Notes under the pieces: model-generated | Told to the model about the DNA's origin: nothing | The model's input: the letters and a program-made list of their open reading frames with translations, nothing else | Databases searched by the model: none | Translations under genes and position numbers: made by a program | DNA from: Carallia brachiata | Lineage: Eukaryota; Streptophyta; Magnoliopsida; Malpighiales; Rhizophoraceae | NCBI GenBank assembly: GCA_021464245.1 | Contig: JADCRB010000025.1 | Coordinates: 248,001-312,000, forward strand | DNA length: 64,000 bases | Direction of reading: 5' to 3' | Part shown: positions 35,335 through 46,525 of the stretch, piece after piece | How positions within the stretch are numbered: the first letter of the stretch is position 1 | Layout of the letters: every line of letters begins with the position of its first letter

Positions 35335-38300
35335 TGTTGGATTTGGTTGGGTTTTACATTTCCCTTTCCTCATTTTCGCTCTCTGGCTTTGCCTATTCCT
35401 CTTTGCTCTGCAACTTAAAATTCCTAAGCAAAGGAGCGAAAAGGGAATATTTGCTAAAAAAGAAAGCGAAAAGGGGAACGGATCAAATTTGGATCATGGT
35501 GAACGTTGCAAATTTGGGAAATTTAGGTCAAATTATTAAAAAGTAAAAGATTTATTAAATTTTTAAAAAATAAATAAATTATTAAATTAATTATTTAATT
35601 TTAAATTAGGTGAGTGCATAACGAAGCCCTTTTAAATTTTGAATAATTTTTTTTAATGAAATACAGGGAATATATAATTACGCGAAGAACTCCTACACAC
35701 AAAAGTGTAACGGTAACCTGCTTTTTAGAGCTAGGGTATGTTTTCTTAACATAATTTTGATTTATTCCGTGGAGTAAATATAGATTCACTAGACTCACTA
35801 TATTTATAAAAATTTATAATTAAAATTCTACATTATATGTTGTTTTTAGCTAAAAACTTAAGAAATTAGATTCCTAAGAAAAAAAACTTAAGTTATTGCA
35901 AATGGTTCCGTATATACAACATAGATTAAACTCCAACAAATTAAATTTTCTTTGAACGGAATAAATAGTTTTTTTAGAGAAAAAAAAAAAGCTTGTTCTC
36001 TCAACTTCAACTGTGTCCGTGTTGAAAAACAAAAAAAAAAAAAAAAACAACCAAAAAAATTAATCGATCTAATAAATTACTATCAGAAGATTAATTGTCA
36101 ATATTGAAAAGTATAAGGAGATTTATTACTTAAATTGAAAAAATAAAGAGATAAAATACAAAACAACCAAACTATAAATGAGTTAAATACATTTAACCTA
36201 TAATAAAAATGGGAAAAATGAAAGGTTCTCGTCGTTTTGAACATACTCTGAAGTCGGGCCAAAAAAATATACGTACTTCAAGACTCGAGTAATTTCCCAT
36301 GTTTGCCACATTTATACCGGTTAAGTTTTGGACGATGAGCTGGACATCGAATAAAAAGGTATAATACATATTGCCTTACAAATAGATTTATTTATTTTTT
36401 TTTTTTTGGAGAATACAACCAAAATAATTCAAAACCCTTCCTAAATAGTTAACCACCCCATAAAAAAATGATAAAATTATTTTCTCCTATTTTATTTTTG
36501 TTTACATAATGGGAAAAAAAGAAGCACTTAGTGAAATTACTTAATTAAAATTAAAATAAAAACAAAGTGAAATATGTTATTGGAGGATCAAAATTAAAAA
36601 AGAAAAAACATATAACTATCAAATATCGTTTAAAATTAAGTAATATAGTAAAACCTATGAAAAAATCTGTTGGAATACAGTTAATGGACAGCTGCTTTAA
36701 ATAGAGCAAACAAGGATCGAGCAAACTAGATGGCAGTTCGTAACCGAAGTCAAGCTTCAATTAATACGTAGCCTGCAGAGATCATCTCTCTTGTGCCCAT
36801 AGCTTTAGATTGTTGCCACTTTTCTTAAAACCTTGGTTGGTTTATAAAATTCAGTTATGCAACATATGACTAAACTATTTTTTAGTCATGTTCAGAGTTT
36901 AGACCCAAATAAATTTTCCCCACGTCTGAACTAACCGTAAGTAAAAACAGTACAACAAACATGGCTGTAGATTCTTCGCCTTTGTTCAATAAATTAGCAC
37001 CAAGCCAAACAATGGGAACGTGACATGCATTGGATGTTAGTCGAAATAATGGACAAAACACAAACCATTCGCCAATTTGGTAACAATATGTATGAAATCA
37101 ACCGCCAGCATTCATCAACTTTTTACCAGGGCCCCCTCCTGCCAGGACCGAGCAATTTGACGGAGAAGACGTTAAAATAAGAGAGCTAAAATCGATGAGG
37201 CTACGAAAGGAGAGCAAGTACACCTATGCAAGATATATGCCTACCGTCCATCATGCTTAGGGATTGATTGGCTTTTTCTGTAAAGAAATCATACTACTGG
37301 CATCGTCTATCCTAAAAAAACAAAGGGTCGAGCTAAGCAAGTGCCACCAAGTACCAACAGAAGAAAAGTAAACAACCATGGATTGCACATGAACTCTATT
37401 AAACACTAGCAAAAGTGGCAGTATCAAACTGGCTAGATAACAAGTATCTTAGAAGCACGAAAAGTGAAAATATATTCCTTTCTTCTGCAAAGAAGGAAAG
37501 CACGTAAATAAGCAATGCCAGATGCAAGAACATAATTCATCTGGCTAATAGCCAATTTACCTATCTATGGTCTAGAACAAAATAAAAGGTCCTTGTCACC
37601 ATGTTTCATACATTGTGAAAACTAGAAGCCACTCCAAAATGGCCATGTTCCAAACTATCAGCGAAGAAAGCAGATTTTTTTCAGTCGTCCAGTGAACAAA
37701 GTAGATAGCCGTCCGGTGAACAAAGTAGATGACCTCCAATATTTAGGCCAAAAATTTGATAAAACAATTTCATCTACCAAGTAATCATATCCTACGTCAT
37801 TCAAAAACTGGACAAAATTGGTCATATCTCTGAATTAGCAAATCATATGATATGAGGAGGATCATCAAAACAACCAGCTAACTGCATTGGTAGTAGTCAC
37901 ACTGTACCACAGCAAATCAGGGAGTCAGAGCTTGTCGATGCTGACAACTGACTTTTTCTCTGTCATTCCCAACTCCGTTTCCACGTTCTTTACTCTTTTC
38001 CTTATCATGCTTAGAGCAATCATGATATGTAGGATTGACACTTACAAATGTCCATAATGTATAATAATCTCACACAATTTGTGATTACAAGAAGTGTAAG
38101 AATAAAGTCTGGCAGTGAGATTACCAACAGTGGATAAAATAGATCCTTCAGCACCAAGAAGATCACCAATCTCTCTATCTTTTGTGTATGTGTACGTGTG
38201 TGAGAGAGAGAAAGAGAGAGAGAGTGAGTGACAAGCATGCAAACCCACTTCTCTAAAGACGGAGTAATAATAAACCAGACATGACAAAAATGTCAAGACT

Positions 38301-39497
38301 GCAGGGAAAGGAACGAACTTGTCAGAACTCAGAAGATATGAATGCATTTCAAGTTTCGGTGAAGCAGCAGAAATTTCTAATTGGCTAAGAATGACATATG
38401 TTGGTTTTTCCATAAGCATATGCAGATGTGCAGAGAATAAAATGACTTAATACAACACCTTTGAAACCAATCCACGATTCTAAGGTGCAAAATACTCAAG
38501 TACAATTTGAACCCTACAGCCTATAGTCTACCAATGTTAAAGATGACTACAACACCCAGACTTGAATTTGGAAGATGTAAGAACTCAGAAAACCAGGTTC
38601 GGGGATTTACAAAACCAATGGTAACAGATGATGTAGATTTCATGCCATGACCGACTTGATATAACATTGCCTTACTCTACAGCATACCATGCAAGAAAAT
38701 ACTTCATCTGATAGCCATAGTGTACATATCCATTATGAAATTCTTATAGTTAAATTTTTCTGTCACATAATCACCTTCACTTGAAAGATTCATGACATAA
38801 AAGTATTAAGCTAGTTTTACTCTAGACGCAGACTTTCGAACGGCAAAGACAAACCAATGTTTAGATAGATCCGACACAGTCTGATATGTACAGTAATGAG
38901 TGTGGTTCGACCACAAGATTCTCATGATTTGTAACCTAGTTTGGGGATGTGCAACGAGAGAAGGAGAAGAGAACAACCTAAGTTGACTTAAAAATCTTTT
39001 GTTATGAAGGACTCAGAGTACACCTATATCTCATACCAAACTCAGTTCACAATAGAATGACAAGAAAAGATTCATGTAACCCCAATTAAATTCGATATTA
39101 AGGCTGTTGTTGTCGTCATCATTTATAATCACCTCCACACTCATCAGACCCACAGCTAAACTAGATATGCTAGAGAATTTCCAAAACCGGGAAATGTGGT
39201 TGACAGACAAAACAAAAGCAAAAATAGAAACCACAAAAAAAAAAATAATAATAATAATAAAAGCAGAGCCATTAATCTTTACTGGCAAACATTCATATAA
39301 ATGTAGCTAAAATTGCCAAAGTGTTTCATCACAATTACGCCATTAGAGCCCACAACAACAACAACAGCAACAACAAGAAGATTCACAATCTTCTCTTCAA
39401 TCACAAACTAAAACCTAGAAAAAATCAATTAAAAAAAAGAAAAAAAAGCGAATTACTATGAACAAAAGTACCGAAAAACGACAGAATAAAGAGGAAG
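35335..39497. other. Intergenic region between SLX1-like and the small membrane-protein gene
   Basis: 35335-36780 is AT-rich with no gene and includes the SLX1 promoter side. From about 36780 to 39497 the sequence is more complex and less homopolymeric, as in transcribed untranslated DNA. It may be a long 3' untranslated region of the minus-strand gene that ends at 39498, or a noncoding transcript. An AG-rich microsatellite lies at 38202-38230. I see no conserved protein. Confidence 0.45.
38202..38230. repeat. (GA)n-type microsatellite
   Basis: Near-perfect GA run with one AA interruption and a GTGA tail. Confidence 0.85.
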
Positions 39498-39864
39498 TCA
39501 ACTGGAACGCTTAGAAGAGAAAGACGCGAAATGCCTCCACAAGTATCGGCCACTCGCCATGTCAACGCCCACCCAAAACCCCGACGCGATCGCCGATCGG
39601 ACCTTCAAAGCACAGAAATTAAAGCAATTTATCACAGTTCAATGAAACCCTAGAAATGGAGCGAAAAGAGAGAGGAAAATGTACCTTCGAGAATCGATGG
39701 ATGGTGGAAGAAGAGGAGGCGGAGTCGGAGGACGGAAGAGAAGGGAGGGAATCGCCGGCGGAGAGATCGGCGTCGGAGATAGGTGAAGATTTCAGGCTTC
39801 TGAAAAGGAAGAATCCGGCGAGAGTTGCGGAAAGAAATATCAGAATCAGCCTCAGTGGACACAT
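39498..39864 (-). CDS. Small N-terminally anchored plant protein ('methyltransferase-related' type)
   Basis: Two exons on the minus strand, 39864-39685 and 39602-39498, joined at phase 0 (AAG/GTC), giving 94 residues. The N-terminus MCPLRLILIFLSATLAGFFL is one hydrophobic segment, probably a signal anchor. A Ser/Asp-rich linker follows. The second exon encodes a short conserved-looking end, SGFWVGVDMASGRYLWRHFA. I recall short Arabidopsis proteins of this form labelled 'methyltransferase-related', one at At5g58375 beside CIPK10, which would fit the synteny here. There is no methyltransferase motif, so that name says nothing about function. The exon structure is intact and I trust it as a gene; its role is unknown. 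Confidence 0.75.
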
Positions 39865-41102
39865 TTCCCCCTTTTTTTTTTTTTGTTTTGTTTTCCTCTT
39901 TCTTTCTTTCCTCCTCGGAAGGAAAGAAAGATTGATGGTTTTGTTTAGATTTAACGAAACAGCAAACACAGTAAGATACGGAACAACGTTGTAAGAAAAA
40001 AAATAATTGCGAGAATAATAATGAAAGAAAAGAAATAATTTTTTAAGTAACTGTTTGAATAAGCTATAATAAATAAAAGAGAAGGAAAATGAATATATAA
40101 ATTATAATTTTTTTTTGTTTAGATGTTGTGAAACAAGAGTCACCATTAATTAATTTTTATAAACAAAAATACTTAATAAGTATGCATATATGGGTATACA
40201 ATAAATACACAATAATTTAAATTATTGTATCGTAAAAAATGTATTAAATTAAAAGATAAAAAATAAATAAATTATTAAATATAATTAAATTAACGATATA
40301 TTTTACTAAATATATTTATATAATAAAACTCATTTATAAATTAACAATCATGCTCCCTTTGTGTGTGGTTGAAGGAGTAATCTAAAGGGGGTTGTTGGAT
40401 ATTTTCAAAAATCCTAAATTTCTCCATCTGGTACTTTTTTCATTGTGCATTTTTATCTCCATTTCTTGTTAATTTGGCCAGAAGGTGAAATGATGGACCT
40501 AGCTCTTTCTTTCTCTTTGGGTTTTCTTCTTCTGTTAAAATTTTAAATTGGTGTCCAATATTTTGAATTAATATCTAATTGTGGACACAAATTTTGTTTT
40601 TATAAAAATTAATTTTTTCGCTACAGAATAATTTGATATTTTTTTGTTATTTAACTGTTAAATTTATTAATGTGTACATCGTGTAATTATCACGTTATCA
40701 AATTATCTCTTAGTATAATATCATATCATTAAAAATATGATAGTATGCACAATTTTTTCTAATTATTATTTTTTCCTAATTTTTGGAATTTAATAAAAAA
40801 CTTATGAAAAAATTGAAAAACAATAAAATACTACGTTATTATATTTTTAATGACATAATATCTTACTAAGAGCTGATTGAATGACATAGTGACCAACAAT
40901 AATCAGATAACAGAAAAGTATTAAATTATTTTACTCCAAAAATATCAGGCGACTGATTTTATAAAAATTATCTTAATTATTGTTACTAAAGTGGAACCTA
41001 AAGGAAGGGGAGGTAATTGAATAAACTAGCCAGTATTAGGATTATAGATAAGAAAAAAATAATTGAACCTCGAACCTACCTCTTTCATTTAAACTAAAAA
41101 TA
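39865..41102. other. Intergenic, AT-rich
   Basis: The promoter side of the small minus-strand gene is at the left. The rest is AT-rich without recognisable genes. Confidence 0.5.
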
Positions 41103-41248
41103 CCTGTGAAAATTATTTGAACAATTCTGATCAACAGAATAAAAATACTAAATAGAAGAGAGTTTTTTTTTATTCTAAGCCTACACCCTGATTTATATTT
41201 GTAGCGCATTCAAGAAACTTAATCCAACGATTATATGGGAAAGCAGAA

Positions 41249-42289
41249 TATTATTTATGATATAAATCATACAACCAAATCAACGGAGGCTGGGCTTCTT
41301 CGAAGCTTCTCTCCTCCTTAATGCTCCTTGTGGGCTGTGTGTGCTCCCTTCTTTGGTAAGCTTTTTGCCACTCGTGGGCCCGTTTGTTTCGGTGTTTCTT
41401 TGTAAGTTTGGTTATCGTTACCCGTCCTCTCCAGTTTCTTCAAATTAGTGTTTGGTTGTTTCTTGTTGGAGTTACAGTTATTTTTGTTTCTGCCTTTTCC
41501 TTGCGTCGCCCAACCCTTCTCTGGGGTTGGTGTGTTGGTGGGGGGAATCTGTTTGTGGGGAGTTCGGCAGTCTATGTATATATTGAGTAGAGAAATACTA
41601 ACAACAGTCACTTTTACTTTCTTTTTTACAGTTGCTGTTTCCGTGGTAGGTATTTATTGATTGTCAAAAAGTTGAATGTCAAAAATATTACAGAAATGTC
41701 ATTGAAAAGTGTTGATGTATTAATTTATGATTAGTGTCTGTAAAAGATAAAGTAAAAAATGACTGTTCGTAACAAATCTCTAGTAGAGTATGATTAGTTC
41801 TTCTTTAGCTTATTTTGCATGGTCACAATTTCAGTTACGGTGGTCGAGTCCTCAAAGATGGTTGTCCCTTCAGAATTAATTCTCTAGTCCATGTGCGCAC
41901 GATGTTGTGGTCTCTATGCGGTTCTTTCTTTGATTTGGTTGTGTTGCTAATGGTTCTTTTTAGGAGTGCCACCGTATGAGTGACGGCGTCCCCCTCGTCG
42001 ACTCTTTAGGGTTTCTGGCGCTCTCTTCACCATGAGTGGACAAAGGGTTCTAGACAAGGTTTGCTAATTGGACTTTGGTCCCAAATGGTCTGTGACTTGT
42101 TCCATCTTGAGTTTTGAACTTAAGTACTGCTGTTGGATTTATTCCATGTATTTGTGGGATTTGGGCTCTATGGGCTGAAGTTGGTGACTGTTATTGTTTC
42201 TTTGTACTTGATGGATTTAAGGTTAGCCTTTCTTTTATTTGGCTGTCTTATCCTTAATTATTAATAAAATTTTTATTATTTATGATATA
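41249..42289 (+). mobile_element. 1-kb LINE-like insertion with 16-bp target-site duplication
   Basis: TATTATTTATGATATA is present at 41249-41264 and 42274-42289. The paralogous copy to the right (near 43880-43895) has this site once without an insert. The inserted 1009 bp is less AT-rich than its surroundings. It ends with TGTCTTATCCTTAATTATTA followed by ATAAAATTTT, similar to plant L1 3' ends. I see no protein domain in it, so it would be a 5'-truncated element consisting mainly of 3' untranslated sequence. Confidence 0.65.
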
Positions 42290-42386
42290 TATGACGTAAA
42301 ATTGAGTATGAAAATGAACAGTGTTCAGAATTGACGAAAGGGTAGATACTTAAAAATTAAACTTCATCATATAACTCGAAACAAAT

Positions 42387-42757
42387 GGTCTGCTTAGATA
42401 ATGAAATTTTGATGAGAAAGAAAGAAGTGATAAAGAATATTGTGAAAAAAATAGTAAAAAAAATAAAAAATTAAATTTTATATTTAGATTACATGAGATA
42501 ATTTTAAAAAAGAAAAGTATGTGAATAAAATTATAAAAATGATCTTACAAGTAATGAAACAATAGATTGAAATTACAAAAATATTTTTATAAATAATTGA
42601 ATATATTAAAATTATTTTAATCATTGTACTTTTATGTGTTTTTTTTTTTTTGATTGGTTTGCAGTTCTTTTCTCATACGTTTTATAATTCATTTCTCATG
42701 CATACCAAACAAAGATGCGCATTGATTTCCGGAATTTTGTCTTGGCAAACACACTTA
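42387..42757. mobile_element. About 370-bp insertion in duplication copy A
   Basis: Between the block ending CGAAACAAA and the block starting AGAATCATC, copy A has about 370 bp that copy B lacks. The ends show weak inverted similarity (AATGAAATT...GATGAGAAAG against AATGAATTATAAAACGTATGAGAAAAG on the other strand), suggesting a decayed MITE. The borders are approximate. Confidence 0.45.
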
Positions 42758-42784
42758 AAAGAATCATCTTTGTTTTGGACTATA

Positions 42785-42911
42785 GAAGTGCGCGTAGTAC
42801 ATAATATAAAGTAAAATATATATAATAAATTAATTTTATCGTATTATATTTTGTATAATATAAGATTAATATATCTTTATATTATATTATTTTATACTAT
42901 ATACCAAATGC
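42785..42911. mobile_element. 127-bp palindromic MITE in copy A
   Basis: The insert is flanked by ACTATA (42779-42784 and 42912-42917), is absent from copy B, and folds on itself: the left part GTAGTACATAATATAAAGTA matches, inverted, the right part TATTTTATACTATATACC loosely. It is non-coding. Confidence 0.5.
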
Positions 42912-43328
42912 ACTATAAACAAATAATTTAATAAACAAATGAATTAATAAAAATAAAACTATATAATTTCAAATAAATATTAATAAATTGTAATACAGTT
43001 TTATTTAAAATATTTAAAGTTTATCTTTTTTTTATGGATATAATAATTAAATAATTTATATTATTTTATTATTAATTTTATACTACTTTAATAAAATTAT
43101 TTAAATTTTACCTTAAGAAAAAAAAAGGATAAGGCTTAACTTAGCATGCATCTATCTCCATTGGCGGGCCAATTGAGACTCCTTATCCTGTGAACCACAT
43201 TTCCATAAAATTCCAAACCAAGAGCATTATAGGAAAGCTTGAGGCGGAGGAGGATGCTGCAACGACAAAAAGACAAAAAGGACGACAACTGATTGTGCAG
43301 GAAAACAACGAGTGTCGAATTTAAGAAA

Positions 43329-43551
43329 AAAAAAAAAAGGTTAGTAGCCAGAAAACTGGTGCCGTAAAGAATTTTTGAATTATAATTTATTAAATTTATT
43401 GTATAATTAATAAATTATAAGTGTAATAAAAAAATAATATATATATATATTTTTTTTTACATTTGTAATTTACACAGTTATACAATAAATTTAATAAATT
43501 ATAATCTAAATATTCCGGCGACAAAATTTATGTGGTTACTAAAGAGTACTC
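43329..43551. mobile_element. MITE with about 60-bp terminal inverted repeats in copy A
   Basis: ATTATAATTTATTAAATTTA at the left (from about 43379) recurs inverted at the right (ending about 43502). The inverted match extends outward through GCCG and TTAGTA. TTTAAGAAA flanks the insert at 43320-43328 and 43552-43560, a 9-bp duplication as expected for Mutator-like elements. Copy B has the site uninterrupted near 44443. Confidence 0.65.
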
Positions 43552-43727
43552 TTTAAGAAATCCTTCATGCGAACCCACATGGATTAATGTTGGAACTTCA
43601 GACACACCTCTTTTATTTTTTTCCTATTTTACGGGAAAATTAAACCATAGAAAAAAAAAGAAACAAAATATAATAAGAGTCGAATTATTGATAATAATTT
43701 TGACCAATGAAATAGATGAGCACTTGG

Positions 43728-44490
43728 GTTACTGTGAAAGTCATTTGAACAAATCTGTTCAACAAAATATAAAACCAAAAGAGAGTTTTTTATTCTAAGC
43801 CTACGACCCTTCCCGTTATATTTTTAGAGTATTCAAGAAACTTAATCCAACAATTATACCAGGCAGGAAAATATCATTTAATATTTATGATATAATATTG
43901 TTTTTGATATGTGACCTAAAATTGGGTATGAAAATGAATCCCAGTATTCAGAATTGATGAAAGGGTAGATGCTAATAATTAAACGCAGTCATGTAACTTG
44001 AAGCAAAGAATCATCTTTATTTTGGACCATAGATATAGAACTCAATAACCAAACAAATAAACAAAAAAATAAAATACATAATTTTAAATAAATATTAACA
44101 ATTAATAATACCGTTCCATTCAACAGCACATCGCATTTTATGTATTTATTTTTCATGACTTTAATTATTAAACAATTAATATTATTTTGTTATTATTTCA
44201 AAATTATGAAATAAAATTACCAAAATTTTTTCTGAAAAAAAAAAAAGACAACGACAAAGCGTAGCATGCATGTATCTCGCCAGTGGTGGGCCGATGTAGA
44301 CTTCTTATCACCAGAACCACATTTCCACAAATATCCAAACCAAAAGCATTATAAGAAAGCTTGAGGCTGGAGGAGGATATTGTAATGACTAAAGACAAAG
44401 GGACCACAACTGATTGTGCAGAAAAAAACAAGTGTTCGACTTCAAGAAATCTTTTATGTGAACCCAGGAGATCAACACATGGTTGTACTG
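43728..44490. repeat. Right copy (B) of the tandem duplication, the empty-site copy
   Basis: It matches copy A block by block but lacks A's four insertions. I find no gene in the unit. The minus-strand frame 44204-44665 crosses its right edge and is not convincing. Confidence 0.8.
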
Positions 44491-45131
44491 AAAATCCCAG
44501 GGAGGGAGACCCTGCCACTTGTAAATAACTTGTTTCGTTGCCACGAATCTTCCTTGATTTGGACTTTGGTGCGAGGAGCCATCTTTTGATATTCCATTCC
44601 ACCAATGAAAATTTTTGCTTTTCGAACAAATATAGCTTGAGAAACTTCCCTTCAACCTGGGTCATTACAAGTTGCTAAAAGAAGACTGCTCGTTGTGACG
44701 TTTAGAAAAATATCAAATGTATACAGTCTTATTTTTATTTTTTACGAATAGATTGTTTCTACTGCTCGAACTTCTCTCCAGGTCACAGCAAAGTAATATT
44801 TATCTTCACACCATGGTTCGCAAATCCAGAAGCTTTTACGTGATTTTGAAGACAAAATATCAAGCAAATATGCACACTAGATAGTAGGGAAATATTGTGA
44901 AAATCCTCCGGAAGATCAAGATAAGCAAGGACATGAGATTCCAGAAATTGATTATACGTGCATTAAGAGAAAATCATCACTCGCAATATAACAAATACAA
45001 GCAAATTCACTGAGTTGTGGCCATGACACTCACAATGATACATTCAAAGCTAAAAATGAGTAGTTCATCGGACTGAATGGACAAGCACCAAAAATGTCAA
45101 TGAGAAATTGGGGCAACAAGTATGGCCATCT
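44491..45131. other. 3' side of the CIPK gene
   Basis: Probably the 3' untranslated and downstream region of the minus-strand CIPK gene. A short minus-strand reading near 44500-44560 (KQVIYKWQGLPPWDFQ) vaguely recalls the C-terminal end of Ty3-type polyproteins but is too short to assign. Confidence 0.4.
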
Positions 45132-46516
45132 TCATTCCAGCAGCTGCTGCTGCTGCTGTTGTTCTTCTTGTTGCTGCTGTGACTGTTGCGTCTGCTGTTC
45201 TTGTTGACCATGCCAAACCCAAACAATGTCTTGCAGAGCAGGCCGTATTTGGTCATTCAATATCTTCTGATATTCCCATGTATCACCACTAGATTGCTTT
45301 AACTCCACCAAATGAAAAGATGGAGTGACTTCGAAAATCTCCGCATCAATCGACAAGGGCCCTTTTCTACCTTCCTTCAAACTCTCCATTTTCAACAAAC
45401 CTGCTTCCTTTTTCATCACCTTCAGACTAAGACACTTACCAGTATCTTCCAGTTTAGAGATGATGACAGAGGGAGGTAGCTTAGAAGCAAATCGGGCTTC
45501 CCTCTTTTGAGGGTTGCCATCAAATAATCCAGACAGATCAAACCCAGCAGAAAGTGAAATGATATCGAAAGCATTTAAGCGAGAAGCTCGGGCTGGCTCT
45601 TGTTTAATCTCAGAAGGCCCACTGCTATGCTCAGAAGGACCAGATCCATTCTTATCCAAATCAGATGCATCCTTGCTCTCCGTTTCAATTTTGGTTTGTT
45701 TAAGGCTCAATCCTTTCCTATACCAAGAAGATTCCTTGATCTTATCCATAGAAATCCTGCATTGGGGTTGGGATTCAGGATCCTGCTCAGCAACCGGCGG
45801 AGTTCGGGTGGAAACCAATTTGGGCATTTAAACTCAGCTTTGCCAATCTTTCGGTACATCTCCATCAGATTTGAATCATGAAATGGGAGATAGCCTGCCA
45901 TTAGCACAAACAACACCACCCCACAAGACCAAATATCAGCCTTGGCTCCATCGTAGCCTTTCCTGTTGATTACTTCTGGAGCAACATATGCAGGTGTTCC
46001 ACAGGTTGTGTGGAGCAGTCCATCCTGATGCTTGGATTCTGCCAGGGCACTCAACCCGAAATCAGATATCTTAAGATTTTCATTTTCATCCAATAATAAG
46101 TTTTCTGGCTTTATATCACGGTGATAAACACCTCTGCTGTGGCAGAAATCAACTGCATCAATCAACTGCTGAAAATACTTGCGCGCGTCATCCTCCTTTA
46201 GTCTTCCTTTAGCAACCTTGTGGAAAAGTTCACCACCTTTGGCGTACTCCATAACAAAAAAAATCTTACTTTTGGTGGCCATAACCTCATAAAGCTGCAC
46301 AATATTAGGATGCCTAACAATTCTCATGACAGAGACTTCTCTCTTAATCTGATCAACAAGACCAACCCTAATAATCTTCTCTTTGTCAATCGCTTTAATG
46401 GCCACACTCTGATTGGCTCCGATACTCCTTCCATGGTAAACCTTCGCAAAGGTTCCTTGGCCAAGCAATCTCCCCAATTCGTATTTCTGTGTCAAAACAC
46501 TTGGTTTATTGTCCAT
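45132..46516 (-). CDS. CIPK10: CBL-interacting protein kinase (CIPK10/CIPK2 clade), frame broken once
   Basis: Intronless coding region starting [20 protein letters not shown]. Kinase features in order are [42 protein letters not shown] and [11 protein letters not shown]. After NPNPNA the frame runs off into a stop at 45707. The family sequence [17 protein letters not shown] resumes one frame over, consistent with one missing base in the GCAGG at 45756-45760. The second part carries the NAF motif ([15 protein letters not shown]), which binds CBL calcium sensors, and the PP2C-interaction region [20 protein letters not shown]. It ends in a Gln-rich tail encoded by CAG/CAA runs. CIPKs phosphorylate transporters and channels in response to calcium through CBL binding. 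As written, the kinase domain would be translated without its regulatory domain. The clade call rests on the N-terminus and intronless structure. Confidence 0.9.
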
Positions 46517-46525
46517 CCCAGGACA

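Larger units (their letters stand above)
41103..43590. repeat. Left copy (A) of a diverged tandem duplication, expanded by insertions
   Basis: Blocks at 41103-41264, 42290-42390, 42758-42784, 42912-43328 and 43552-43590 match, in order, consecutive blocks of 43728-44490. Examples are TTCAAGAAACTTAATCCAAC, GAAAGGGTAGAT, AGAATCATCTTT, GAAAGCTTGAGGC and CAACTGATTGTGCAG. The gaps between them are insertions present only in this copy. Confidence 0.8.

Noticed and set aside
38042..38419. 125-codon minus-strand frame
   Set aside because: It includes the GA microsatellite and shows no domain or family similarity.
44389..44665. Minus-strand KQVIYKWQGLPPWDFQ resembling a retrotransposon chromodomain
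   Set aside because: Only about 15 residues look similar, and there is no adjacent integrase or LTR.
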